Assembly: GCF_050948215.1 (NCBI RefSeq)
Contig: NC_135151.1
Span: 20,706,720 to 20,770,719, forward strand
Direction: 5' to 3'
DNA from: Halictus rubicundus
Lineage: Eukaryota > Arthropoda > Insecta > Hymenoptera > Halictidae
Length of the DNA: 64,000 bases
The position numbers and the translations under genes were made by a program. Positions within the stretch are counted from its first letter, which is position 1. Every line of letters starts with the position of its first letter. Of the stretch, positions 35,556 to 48,313 are shown in pieces. The notes beneath the pieces are model-generated. The model was given only the letters and a program-made list of their open reading frames with translations, did not search any database and was not told where the DNA came from.

Positions 35556-37438
35556 AGCTAAAATAATTAAGTTATTACGTGCAATAAGGAAACATAATGG
35601 TCGCATTATTCATGTTTGAGTTGGAAATGTTCATGCAGGAAGCGTTTGTCCGAACGAGTTTCGTTCGTTGGCGGACGCATTTATTCGTCGTAACCGGTAA
35701 CATGTAATCCCATTTCTGGCCTAGCCAATGCCGGTGCAGTTCAACTGTAACACGTTCCTCGGCGAGCGCGTTATTTTTCCTATTTCGGGATAAACAAATT
35801 ATAGCCGACCTTCGGATATTGGTTTTCGTTTCCCGTCTTGCGGTGGAACGTTTTATTCGTGTAGAAGGAAATGACAGTTTGCCAGCGCTACGGGAAAGCA
35901 CCATATCCGCAATTTTCTCGATTGACAGGCAGTCGACCCCTGCCGACTAAACCGTAATTCAGAAAAGTGTTGTCGATTTTACGATCAGCCAGACTTCCTC
36001 CATATCCGCAGCACGCTGCTTAAGTATTGACCGCAGAAACAAATTAATTTGTTCCGCGAGACAGTGTTTCCACGAATTCAATGATGCGGTAAACGTTGCT
36101 GCTACGAAACGACTCAAATGTTTACTAAAAATAGAGCAATTTGTTTCTCTTTTTCTTAACGAAATCTACGAAGACGAAGGAACTAACACGTAATTGTACT
36201 TGAATGTAAAAAGTGCTTTTAAATTACAGAAAAGCTAGAAGAAGTAAAAATCAGTATTTTGAAAAAATGGTACCTAGATAAAACGGAAATAGGCGTACTT
36301 TTGCTATCAATAGATAATACGAATAATTGAATATATTTCATTTTTGGAATTTATTGTAGTCTTCACACGCGAATAATATGTCTGAAGCATTCTGCGTACA
36401 CCGTTTTATTAAGCTTTCAACGGAGGGTTTCGCACGGCTGAACTTGTTCCTCATTTTTCTTTTATAATACAGTCAAAAAGCAAATCGTACCGAAATTTCG
36501 AACCCGCGGAAAAATTTTCCAATATTTTTCAAAGGTTTCAATTTACAGCATTTTTCAGGAAAAACCTTCAATTTCTCACCGGCTGCATCGTGCGAAAATA
36601 TTTCGGTCGAAAATGAGCAATGTTCTTCGAACGTGAAACAACTCCAAATTGATTTCTGTACTTTTGTTTTTACGAAATTGCCACAGTTTAATCATCGAGA
36701 ATTTTTCTAAAATCGGAAATTCACTGTTCAAGTACTTTTCGGTTCAATCACCTGACAACGTTAAGCGATTCGGAGAACGAGTTTATTTCTAGTCGCGTTG
36801 TATTTAGAAAAATAAAAAAAAAGCAATAACGAGTTCTTCGACAGTGTGTCGGCTCGGTTCACGGAATTTTCGTACGGCGAGATTTACTCGCATTTATCGC
36901 GTTCCATTACTGTCGCCGGACAATTCAGTCGCCATCAGCAGCATCGCCGGTCCCAATTAAAAGCCTTTCATCGTCGCTCCGAAATTGATATCGGGAAACA
37001 AAAACGCCAATTCCAGTTGTCTACGTCGCGTGTAACACGTACCGGCCGACACAAGCGCACACGATGACCCCGCGTTGTCGCGTGTGCGACCCACGTTCTT
37101 GTATACCCGCGGCACACGCTAGTCTTGAAAGTGTTAATTGACCGTTGTCGGTCATTACACGGTTGATCGCAATTACACACCGCAATTTCACGAGCGGACG
37201 TCCTGCTTTCTAACGAATTAAAATTGCAACGCTCGCAAAGTAACCGCCGCCGCGCCGTTCCTGTCACAAAACCGGAACGCGCGACTCTGCGTCCGCCCGA
37301 CCCTGGGGATGTATAATTGATTTTTTACGGAAAGTCAAATTGAAATGATCTGTTCACACGAGGTCCCGTCCGATCGATATTTCACGGAGAAACTGTTGCA
37401 ATCCGAGCCTGAAACGTTCGACACATCCAAAGCCTAGA

Positions 37439-38048
37439 TACAGTCTTTACTCGATATATGTCCCAAGTATCTAGCCGATAAGAGTCCTAGAACTACCCCC
37501 ACTGCCGCGGAGTATACCCCGCGAGGGGCCACGAAGCTCGAGTGGCCTCGGTCGCCGAGGAGTGTAAACATAACACGGTTAGGGTACATCGGTGTGAGAC
37601 CGGAAGACCAATCCAACGAGAAAGCTTCTTCATTTTTCCTTATTTATTAAATGGAACTTTCGCCAACATATTCGTGGCATTTGTCTAATGGAAATGTCTC
37701 TGTCCACTTGAATATCTTGGTTATTTCAAACAATTCGAGAAAATGTTACTCACAGAAGTTGTAGGGTTCAAGAAACTACATAACAAATCTTGCGAGTGGA
37801 GGCGTAGAGAAAATATAGAGGTCACCTTTGTTTTTTTTTTTTTAATGGAATGTCCAATTGGGACGGAGGTCCCATGAAAAAATAATGAAAAATAAATAAG
37901 TTTTTCGTGTTTACTTCTAAGTATATTATGTTTACATTCCTCGGCGACCGAGTCCTACGTCCTTTTCGCAGTGCATCAAAGAATCTTCTAGCCGATATAT
38001 GTCCCTGGGTGGACCCGTGTTGTGGACATATATCGAGTAAACGCTGTA
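37439..38048. mobile_element. TACAGT...ATATATGTC MITE, copy 1 (long)
   Basis: The left end tacagtctttactcgatata is mirrored by tatatcgagtaaacgctgta. An inner part (gccgataagagtcctagaac, then a GCGGAGTATACC-like stretch) recurs in the copies at 39726-40034 and 54585-54763. TA at both ends fits a Tc1/mariner-type target. Confidence 0.75.
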
Positions 38049-39725
38049 TTCAAGTTCCATTGTCGGCTGTCCTTTCCTATCCGCCGGCAACGTTATTTGC
38101 GCGGCGTCGATATAACGTAATAGTTGGAGCGGTAGGGACGCGATCGAAATTTGGACGTTAACGTTTGTCGTTAATCATTACGAGCCCCCGATCCCTTGGT
38201 TTTCAGCGATTCGCTGGCAGAGCCCGCGGCCCAGGTAATGTATTCGGGATTCTAGTCGTGTCGCGACGTTATTATTCTGTCGCGATGTGTAAAACTAGTT
38301 GACGCTTCGTAAACCTCGATTTCACGCCTCGTCGACCTCTAATTAATGCAGTAGGAAATTGTTATTCCGTTACATGCACTCTACGTTCTATGCATTATTT
38401 CGGATAGCCGATCGTACCGAGCCGTCCGCGTCCATTGTTCCTCATCGTCCATTTACCTTTGGTATGATATTAATCGACCCTTTTTGTTGCGTTCGATCCA
38501 ATTCCCCCTAAAATTTTTAATACCGTCCGCGCGCGCGCGCGCGCCGGAGAATGATCCATTCAGACGCGTTGTTTAACGTTTAACACGGCGAGCCGGTGCG
38601 GTTTGATTTTTCGTTTCTAGTTTCGGAAATAACTTTATCGAGTTTCATTTTCAACCGGTAGCCATCTTCTCGTTAAAGCTTTTCGATCGATCGTTCGGAG
38701 CCCGAACGTTCCGAAAGTTTCTAACGACGGTGCTTCATAGCTCGTGATAGCCGAGGATAATAATTTATCGGAATCGGTCGCATAATTACTCGGGACGTCG
38801 TCGTCTGGTCGTGATTGTTCCTTAACTGGAAGAGTGTGGGCAAAGGGTCGGGTTGGTCCCGGTAATAAGGGGGCCGTCTATTATAGCAATAGCGAACGAT
38901 ATGTGGCCGCCTTAATAACAGCCGGCGGGCTCCTCCCAATTTCAAGTTCGTGCTACCAAGTTACCGAAAATTCCCTGGTTTCGCTCATTACCTGACGCCG
39001 TTGCGCGCGGGCTTTCCCTCCGAACGCACGGCAGACTGTAGGCAGAGCGTGACAGCGGTGCAGGTAGACAGGCCGAACGGGTGTCGGTGTTGCTACCTCG
39101 TATACGTGGGTGTAATGCATGCTAAACATGTCAGGTAATTAACGTGAGCATTACGCGTATGCTCCCTCTCCCATCCTCAGTTTCGTACACTAATTACAGC
39201 CCAGCTATAATACCAACCAACCAATCGAACGGAGTTTGAAGTTCGTAATTGTATCGTGATCCAGGGAACGAGCGCCTGGTTCTTAGCCGACGTCTTCGAA
39301 TGAACCTGCGCACATGGACTGTGCGCACACAGGTTCGAGAACGCTGCCAGTTGGCGTTCGCTTCCTCTGTAATGTGGAATTTTTATCTGTATTACGAAGC
39401 AGAAGGAATGTAAAGATGAAATTGCTATCTACCTTGGATTACAGTGTCGCCTCCATTGAACTAGGAGAGTTTCACTTTACACCGGCGATGGGCACGGTAG
39501 GGGCCCCTCAAACGCCTGCTTCTCCCACCAACCTTCCATGCTGCGCGCACTTTCGACGCGTTCGCTGGTGTCTTGTCTCCCTTGCCCCACGGTAACTGCG
39601 CTTACCGGAAGGGAACAGTGGGCGGTGGGGACGGTCTTGTCTCAATTCTGACGAAAATGTCCATCCCTGCTTTACAACCACTCTTCGTAAACCCTGTTAT
39701 GATCTAAGTCCCGTATTTCGTGAAG

Positions 39726-40034
39726 TACAGTGAATCCGGGATATATGTCGTCGAGATTTCTGAGTTAGCCGTCGCGGAATTATCCCCACTACCGCGGGGT
39801 ATTCCCCGTGAGGGTCCAAGAAGGCTTTTCTACGTGCGGCACTGCATCGAAGAATTGTAGGGTCTCGGCGGCAGCATTGTCCCGCTGTGACTTTGACAGA
39901 TAACTCGTAGGACACACGAATTACGACTTGTTTACGGGACCGCGGCGAACTGAAAATGGCGGTGACTATCGCTGTCCTTTTGTACGTTCGGTACTGCGTC
40001 AAAGAATAGTGACATATAACACGGATTCGCTGTA
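39726..40034. mobile_element. TACAGT...ATATATGTC MITE, copy 2
   Basis: The ends tacagtgaatccgggatata and tataacacggattcgctgta are inverted repeats. The body shares ccccactaccgcggggtatt with copies 1 and 3. I see no gene between copies 1 and 2 (38,049-39,725), which is GC-rich with a CG run at 38531-38542. Confidence 0.75.
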
Positions 40035-40972
40035 ATTATTTTATTGAAAGGCGGAATGTCAACGTGTAAAGTGATTAAAAAATTTTGAAATCTTCATATT
40101 ACCGCTTTTATATCACCGCAAGCCTGCTAATAGGCTTTTAATGACTAAAAGAAGCCCGATAATTTTCGTTTACGTAATAATTTCAGAAGAAGTGATTGCA
40201 TTGTATTAATTCTAAAAGTTTGTTGAATTATCAATGAAATTGCTATCATTTCGGAACAATTTATTGCGAAATACCCGGCCGTTGATTTTTGGTTTTAAGA
40301 GGTCCATTAGACCGGTAAGCGAGGGGACGTAATGGGAAACGAAGAGAAGCGAACGCTTTAAACCGAGTAATTTCTGAACATGTTCAACTCGGTGCTCAAA
40401 GCAGAGATTTGTTTAAAACATCCCTGTGGGTAATTTCCTTCGGCAGAAATTACGTCTATCAGTCCTTAATGATCTCTCGCCCGCAGATGCAACTAGTGAC
40501 AAGGCCACTGGAAGCGACGATCAAAGAACGGGGGGAGCACTATTGAGTCCGTAGGGAGGTGGGATTTTTTCGATTGTCTCACAATGTGGGCTCGTTTAAT
40601 GGCCCCGCTGGATTTAATGTTAACAGTTTGTTAAACGAATCGTGACTTCGCCGGAGCCCGCATTGGTCGGCCAGGATTCGGGCTGAAAGACATCGGGCAC
40701 AGAGACTCACGGCCCGTGTATGAGGGCTCAAAGAAAGTCTAATCGACAGACAGACCGGGGAACGCGTGTACGCGACTCGTCCAGCGGCAAATTACACATA
40801 CGGGTCCCATTACGCGAGGGTTACCGTGTCAATTGAAAGCTTCCAATCTCAACGACGCGACGTTGCCGCTCTTCGAGCGTACGCACAACCAGGTGGGACG
40901 GTTTGAACTGCGAACCTACGCAGAATTTTCTCTGATGTCCGGCAGAATAGTTCCGTAGGCAAGGTAGAGCGA

Positions 40973-42110
40973 CCACGTTACCGACAAAAATAGGCGAAAA
41001 ATGGTTTTACGTGCCTCAACTTGTCGTCCTTATATGAGAACATTTTTCACTGGGGAAGGGCTCATTCGAAAGAGGAAGGTTCAATCTAGCGTGCGCTGGT
41101 CATCAGCTGACGAGATTATGCGGATATTTGCTAATATAAGCGTTAGAAGTATGCCAAAAATTGAGCCAAGACTCCGTAGATTCGCGATAAGGTAGAGTGA
41201 CCACGTTACCGACAAAAATCGGCGAAAAATGGTTTCACGTGCCTCAACTTTTCGTCCTTATATGAGAACATTTTTCGCTGGGAAAGGGCTCGTTCGAAAG
41301 AGGAAGGTTCAATCTAGCGTGCGCTGGTCATGAGCTGACGAGATTATGCGGATATTTGGTAATATAAGCGTTAGAAATAGGCCAAAAATTGAGCCAAGAC
41401 TCCGTAGATTCGCGATAAGGTAGAGTGACCACGTTACCGACAAAAATAGACGAAAAATGGTTTCACGCGCCTCGACTTTTCGTCCCTATATGAGAATATT
41501 TTTCACTGGGAAAGGGCTCATTCGAAAGAGGAAGGTTCAATCTAGCGTGCGCTGGTCATGAGCTGACGAGGTTATGCGGATATTTGGTATATAAGCGTTA
41601 GAAGTATGCCAAAAATTGAGCCAAGACTCCGTAGATTCGCGATAAGGTAGAGTGACCACGTTACCGACGAAAATAGGCGAAAAATGGTTTTACTTGCCTC
41701 AACTTGTCGTCCTTATATGAGAACATTTTTCACTGGGAAAGGGCTCATTCGAAAGAGGAAGGTTCAATCTAGCGTGCGCTGGTCATCAGCTGACGAGATT
41801 ATGCGGATATTTGGTAATATAAGCGTTAGAAATAGGCCAAAAATTGAGCCAAGACTCCGTAGATTCGCGATAAGGTAGAGTGACCACGTTACCGACAAAA
41901 ATAGGCGAAAAATGGTTTCACGTGCCTCAACTTTTCGTCCTTATATGAGAACATTTTTCGCTGGGAAAGGGCTCGTTCGAAAGAGGAAGGTTCAATCTAG
42001 CGTGCGCTGGTCATGAGCTGACGAGATTATGTGGATATTTGGTAATATAAGCGTTAGAATTAGGCCAAAAATTAACGATGTGCGTGCCGTGGAATCTAAG
42101 CATTTTTATG
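40973..42110. repeat. 228-bp tandem repeat array A, 5 copies
   Basis: Units start at gtagagcgaccacgttaccg. The marker atggttt(t/c)acgtgcc recurs at 41001, 41229, 41457, 41684 and 41912. Copies at 41001 and 41684 keep a 64-aa frame (MVLRASTCRPYMRTFFTG..., ending LRRFAIR). Others break it at TGG TCA TGA. The array ends with acgatgtgcgtgccgtggaa, the same sequence that closes array B at 57175. The preceding interval (40,035-40,972) and the following one (42,111-43,491) hold no gene I can support. Confidence 0.9.
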
Positions 42111-43491
42111 GCATTGAATGAGTTTTCTGAATGAGATCGAGAGTAGCTCGCGCTAGAAAATATCTCCAGCTACAAATTGAGCTGTATTTTGTCTTGATTC
42201 TTTGCGAAATAAAGCCGAAAACTTGAGGCACGTTTCTGGCGTCAGAATTCATAATATCGATAATACAGAGCGAAAAATTGTGACAAGTTTAGTCACAGAC
42301 TTGAGACCCATCGGATCAAGACCACGACGGATCTTATGTCAGTGGCTGAAGGCTGTGAACGGAAATTATACAGCAGTCACCGACCTGCTGACTCTGCAAA
42401 AGTCACGTGACTACCCTTGGCTCTTAAACTTACCAAAATGGACTATCCGCGAGACGAAATATTCGACTTCTCCTGCTTTCGACCGGTATGCCCACTACTT
42501 GAAGGGTTTCTTCTGTTTAGAAAATGGGTGTTTATCGATCACTCGTTGATAGAAAAGCAGGGGATAAAGGGGAAAGGTCGAGAACGTGGACGCATCTTTT
42601 ACAAACCTTTAACGATGATACATTGCCACGAAGGTTTCCTAATGGCCGCAATCCTGGCCATGTTACTGTCACTTAGAAAACGAAGCTGCGAATCGGTCTC
42701 CGAGGAGTCTAGCAACATTAGTCTCGAGAGTCGAGGGTAATAAATTAGTAAGCTAGGATGATGATACCTAGCGAAACTCGTTTTTCTCCATATTTTTCGT
42801 TTTTTCGAGATATCTATGTAAGATGGTAAAAATGGTCCCGTCACGGGTACCATTTCACGAAGATTCGTTTGTTTGTTGCTCGTCGGTAATTTCTCGGGGA
42901 AATTACACGGCGTATCGAAGGAGCTTCACGCTCGAAGGACGTAACCGCGACGCAAATGGGTGAAACGCGGCAGGATGATTGTTCGTGAACGGGACGAAAC
43001 GCGTCGGCGAACGAGAACGAAGAGAAGAGCTGAAAACCGGCGAAGATGCAGTTGGCGAGTGGCGCGAGTACAGGGAGGGAGAGGGGTTGAAAGAGGGACA
43101 GAGCGACAGGGTAAGGACCTTTAGCCCGGTCCTTGTCGCGATCCTACGGGGCGAGCATGGTCGTCGCGACGCGATGCGACGCGTCCGCAGGACCGACGAA
43201 CGGTTAGTTAAGGAACACGGGAAAGCACTTCTGAATCACTCTCGACGACGCGCGTCCCTTCGCTCGCGTTGCTTCGGATACCACGATGCCGTACACTTTT
43301 CCACTAGATATCACCCCGTGCATATATCAATTTTCCACTCACGTCACCGCGGCTGGATAGAATGTATGGCGAAAGTGGAATTTGCGAGGCCAAGATACGC
43401 GAAATCCGATACGCAACGTGGACTCACCTGTAGATAACTGTCAAGGATCGAAAATTTCCCTACCCGCAGCCGCGATTCTGAGAAATTACAA

Positions 43492-43678
43492 TTAACGTGC
43501 GGTTTACCGAGCGCTAAAAGCGACTGTTTCACATTACTTTGTGAAAAAAAAATAACACGAATGTATCTGTTCAAGTTTTTAACGATTTAAAAAATTTTTT
43601 TCATTATTTTACGTAGGTTTGCATTCTCAATAATCGTAAATTAAAAATATTAGAACCCGTCGGTGAACCCAGTGTTGA
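43492..43678. mobile_element. TTAA-flanked (piggyBac-like) MITE, copy 1
   Basis: The left side reads TTAACGTGCGGTTTACC; the right side ends CGGTGAACCCAGTG-TTGA, an inverted match with a worn TTAA. The interior shares cgtaaattaaaaatattaga with copies at 51823 and 56476. It is too short to code. Confidence 0.6.
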
Positions 43679-44216
43679 AATTTTCTCTTTATTCTTGTAC
43701 GGAGGATATTTATTGCTGAACAAAAAATGAAATGAATACAATGTTGTATGAACGTACAGGGTGGGTCATCTAAGATTTTTACCTATAGTATTTCTGTTGT
43801 TTTTAGTGATACGAGAAACGATGTTAATGTAAATGTTATTAAAGAATCATTGAATGGCATATTATATCGTTTTGAAACTATAAAAGCAAATGGCACACAC
43901 CCTATTAATTTAATTAAAATATTGAACATCTAATGGCAATTTAGACATTCCGATGCCCCTACAATAGGCAAAATGGACATGTTTCATTTATCTCAGTTTA
44001 CTTATTAATACAAATTCAAGTATCTTTTTTTTCTTTTGTGTATATCCGATAAATTGAACAGACAAAATATGTTTCTACAGTACATACCATTATTATTAAA
44101 TACTGTGGAATAAAATATGAATTCTAAACTAGCAATCTAAACTATTAGATAATATTACATAGCTGTTAAATAGTTATTAAATAAAATACTAAGTAAAACA
44201 AAGTAAAAGTTACTAC

Positions 44217-44411
44217 TAGACTGCGGATTTTATGCATTTATGACAAACATGAGTAGGTGTAATTTGGAACAGTAACAACACTAGAAGAATTTAAAGATAT
44301 ATTATTTTCAATCTATCAAACATAATCAAAAAGAAATGAAATTTTTATTTCACCCCAGTCTGTTGCAATTCAGTTAGAAAGTTTTTATTTTGCTTAATGA
44401 TCTGCAGTCTA
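44217..44411. mobile_element. GACTGCGG MITE, copy 1
   Basis: TAGACTGCGGATTTTATGC on the left mirrors gatctgcagtcTA on the right. TA at each end is the likely target duplication. The AT-rich interior has no frame. Confidence 0.7.
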
Positions 44412-44646
44412 GTTATTACACAATAACTACTATTCTAAACTAATGATTACAGAATTAAATAAACGTGTCGTTTGAAAAATCATATTTCAAATAATCTGAT
44501 TTCAGAATAGTCCAAGCCCCCACTGCTCCTAAATAAATTTGACAAAGATCGGTCATAGATGTGTAAAACAAAATCTATCACTGCAGTTCTATTTCTAGGA
44601 AAGAGATGAAAATTGAACAAAAACAGATTGGCACCGCCCTTAATAT

Positions 44647-44858
44647 TACGTCGTCCCATAAGTTCGTGCCGTGGATATGTTCATATTATTCACCATTGAA
44701 AAGTATTTTAATGAAGAACCGCAGAAATTTTATAGTGACGGTAGGATGTCTTTGCCAAAAAGGTCAGAAGAGGTTGTGGAATGAAAGGGTGATACATACT
44801 TTATTTTTACAATTTAAATGGTACAAGAGTAAACGGCACGAACTGATGGGACGACCTA
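44647..44858 (+). mobile_element. Internally deleted mariner with C-terminal transposase scrap
   Basis: The ends acgtcgtcccataagttcgt and cacgaactgatgggacgacc are inverted repeats flanked by TA. Inside, one frame reads GRMSLPKRSEEVVE, a stop, then KGDTYF, matching the C-terminal end of mariner transposases (LPKRWxxVVxxxGxYF). Only about 210 bp remain, so it is non-autonomous and dead. Confidence 0.8.
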
Positions 44859-46887
44859 ATATTTTCGAAGAGCTAATAAAAAAAAAAAACAAAATCAACT
44901 ATGGCGTACAATTTCGCTCGGGCTAAAGGCGTCCGAGTTGCGAAGTGGCTGGCGCATCGCAGCTGCCCGGAGCGTTGTCGTTCGGTCGCGAGGAATAAAG
45001 CTTTTTCAGCCGGGCGCATTTTGCAACAATTACACAAATAAATTTCCCGGCGGGCGTACAAGCTCGTTCGACGGACGGATGCTAACTTTGCTTTTAAGAA
45101 ACCGCCGTCGAGAAGCCCGCGCGATAAGCGCGAGCTAACTCGAGAAATAAATCGCCGGGAACAATCCTCGGGACGTTCTTACGCGGCCGCGTTCCACCTT
45201 TACTCCTGCTGCGTCCCGCGCATCTTTATTTTTTCACATTTTCCTTCCTCCGCCTCGAATATCTTCTTCGTCTTCTTCTTCATCCTCTTCTTTTTTTCTC
45301 GCGCTGGATGCGGGGCAGAGAGCGGGCGGGCTCGCGCGCGTAGATTCGAACTCGAAAGTGATGCATCATAATCAGGCGGTCAACTTACTTAGTCCGGAGT
45401 GCTACGTGCTTAAGTTAATTAGCTAATTACTAATTTTAATCGGATGACGTATGCGCATCTCCGGGGATACAAGCAAACCCTCTTAGCAGGGGGAAACTGA
45501 ATTCCCATCGCCCTTTCTCCTTCGCTCCAGGCCGGTCTCCCTTGGCCGTCCTTTATTCTCCTCTCTCGCTCCATCCCTATTTCCCCCCTCCCCTCCCCTC
45601 CCCCACCCCCGCCCCCTCTCTATCTATCTTTCTTTTTCTCCGTCGCTGCTCACCTCCCCTTCCGTTCTATCTCCACTTGATACGGTCGGAGCTGCGAACC
45701 GTGGCCAGCTCTAAGGTAAACTCGGCTTAATTGGGTTTAAGTAATTTTGCTAAAACTCCTCGCTTATTTTTCACCCATTTTCGACGGCGGCTCCCTTCGT
45801 CCGGGTAGCCCATCCCCGGCGGTCCATGAAGATGCACGCGTGAGAGATCACCGTGGCCACGATCTTAAAACCCTTGTGGATATTCCGGTAATAACCGTAA
45901 GAGCGTCGAGGGGCCACCAACCACCGGCGCCTGTCGTCGCAGAACTATCAACCGGGCTGCGCCTCGCAAACGAGGTTTCCTCTTTAATGACGTAGAAAAA
46001 GAAAAATCGGGAAAAGAAGACGGGGCCCGGCAGTGGCACGAAATAAACATTTAAAGCGATTTAAACGTCGACGGAGGAACACGTTAAACCGGTACGAAAC
46101 CGGGGCAGGTCTCGTCGGCCGATTCTCACTCGTGCTCGTTTTCCGCAATACAAATTGAAAATCGGCCGTCTTATTTCCCGTGTACACACGCTTTTATCCT
46201 GGACGTTGTGATTATTATATGAACGCGACGAGCCGAAACGAACGTATTATCAATTCCGTGGATAAACGACGGGGACCGCGTCCGCCCTGTTAATTCGGCG
46301 TATCGAAATATGCAGCCTCGGCCCTGATAGTTCAAGATATAATAACAGACCGGCGAGCTCGTTATGGGAGTTTGTCGACAGATAGCCGGAGCGCGGATCT
46401 CTCCGAATAGCGCGCTCGTTCGATTATTGAGCTAAACTGCAATCTGCTTGGCAAGAATAAAAATATCCTAAACGACTCCGAGCTCAATAACGGAGTGTTG
46501 GGAAATCACTGTCGGCGTAATTGGTACCGGTATACTTGCTATTTATTACATCCTTCGCGACGGAGACGGCCGGTGCCGGTCACTTTTATAATGAACGCAC
46601 TTCCTAAACCAGTTTTGACACCGTTCGGTTTCCGATGAAAGGTGCGCAGCCTAGTCGGCTCCGCGCACAGCGTCGCGAATGGAAAAATAAATCATAGATC
46701 GTTTCACGGTTCTTCAAACCGATTGAAATTTTCTGTTCAAGCATGAAATGAGATTCAACATATGCAGATCCTGTAAAAATAATACTTATATTGAGGAATG
46801 TTATGTAAATTATAGAAACCAATATAAAAATAAATGTAATATTAAATAAGTATAACAATAATATCTAAATATAACAATATCAAAATA
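44859..46887. other. GC-rich spacer, no gene seen
   Basis: It contains C-rich/pyrimidine stretches (45,540-45,660) and TAATTA-type homeodomain-like core sites (45,415-45,440). ORFs of 60-107 aa have no domain. A donor-like site ctctaag|gtaaac occurs at about 45,715, but no exon can be argued from it. Confidence 0.35.
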
Positions 46888-47565
46888 TTAGGGGGACCCA
46901 TAAGTAATCAATTTTGTAATTTTGTAATTTTGTAATCAATCAATTTTGTAATCTATAAGTAATTTTGAAATCTAAAACAAACTTTCTAGGAAATTCAAGT
47001 TTTTATTTCTTAATTTATTATATAATCTGCATCATTATCAAGGACAGTTTGCCATCCTTCCTGCAAATGTTCAAGGTGCCTCCTTGCATATTTTTGAGAT
47101 AAGAGTGAATTGAAGTACACATTAAAAAATACATAGATATCTTAAAATAAATGTTAAAGATTCGAAATTCGAAGCAACACGATACTAGTTTACCTTATGT
47201 TTATATGGATTCCTTCCAATACGGTCGCCTTATAGAATCACTATTTTTGCACTGTTAATATAATAAAATGTTTTGATCTTCATCTTTTAATCTTCATAGT
47301 CTGTACCGTTTCTCATGTGGCTGGTTATGAAGTTTCTTAAGAACCCGTGCATTATTTAAGAAAATTGAGTAAAATGATATTAGGGGGACCCCCCCATGAG
47401 TGATCAATTATTTTGAAATCGAAAACTTTTCGAAAATTTTAGAATATTTTGAACACAGGCTGCTTTACCGAAAACTGTAAAAGAATACGTGTTTCCTCTT
47501 CAACGATCGGTACAGAACTAAAGGCAAAACAAATTCTTTGCAAATAATTGATTACTTACCTCTAA
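46888..47565 (-). mobile_element. mariner deletion derivative, same family as 22571-24491
   Basis: The ends TTAGGGGGACCCATAAGTAA and attacttacctctaa are inverted repeats next to TA. The interior is the reverse complement of two parts of the mariner at 23460-24475 (for example gaagtttcttaagaacccgt, and the segment with ttttacagttttcggtaaag). The transposase frame is missing. A second end-like sequence, TTAGGGGGACCCCCCCATGA, starts internally at 47380. Confidence 0.82.
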
Positions 47566-47796
47566 TATGAATGTCATATCTATTTTCTGACATGACTTTT
47601 TCCCACCTAAAATGGCCATTCGCGACACAATGACCGCGGTGTAATTGGACCAGAGCGATGATTGTTTTCTTTGCGGACTTGATCGCTAGACTTCGTTTCA
47701 AAGAAACGGGAAACTGATTTAAAGAGCGACGCGAATGCTTGTATAATTGCTGCCCGCATAACCGGCATTATGCTGCCCCGGTCTCGCAGTGCGGCG

Positions 47797-48308
47797 CACA
47801 GTGGTCGATTTGGACGAAATCGGATTCAAAGTCAAAGAACTTTCGATAGGAATCAGGTAGAGCGATGAAATTTTGTTTAAATGAAAGCTGCAACTTTGTA
47901 GAATATGGGAAAAATAGGGAGATTATGGTACGAACGTTTTTTAATCTTGAGAAAATTCGTTAAACTTGCACAATTTCAAGAAAATTATGGTTTTTCCAAT
48001 ACCACGTGCAGAAAAACATTTTGTTTTAACATGCTATACATCATGTCCCATAGATTGTTTCACGCTGATTTCAAATCTGGTCTCAAAATTTGTCTACGAC
48101 CTCAGGATTTTGCAAGAAATAGATTTTTGTGACAAAACCTAATGAAGTCATTTTTTCGTTGAAATGATTGGATGGTAATAATCTCTCTATTTTTCCCATA
48201 TTCTACAAAGTTGCAGCTTTCATTGAAAAAAAATTTCATCGCTCTACCTGATTCCTATAGGAAAGTTCCTTGATTTTGAATCCGATTTTGCCCGAATTGT
48301 CCACCGTG
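47797..48308. mobile_element. Transib-like MITE with long inverted ends
   Basis: The left end CACAGTGGTCGATTTGGACG mirrors the right end, which finishes CCACCGTG. The arms run about 110-130 bp and include ctgcaactttgtagaatatg and its inverse. Both sides carry the pentamer CGGCG (47792-47796 and 48309-48313), an exact 5-bp target duplication. Transib elements start CACWRTG and favour 5-bp CG-rich targets. The 512-bp element has no transposase. Confidence 0.8.
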
Positions 48309-48313
48309 CGGCG

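Noticed and set aside
41001..41195. 64-aa frame in the 228-bp repeat as a small gene
   Set aside because: Several copies in the same arrays carry an in-frame TGA and there is no sign of a promoter or splice structure. Kept as a finding, not as a gene.
42979..43437. 152-aa plus-strand frame with a good donor (gacagg|gtaagg) inside
   Set aside because: Highly charged low-complexity translation, no domain, and no acceptor-linked partner exon could be found.
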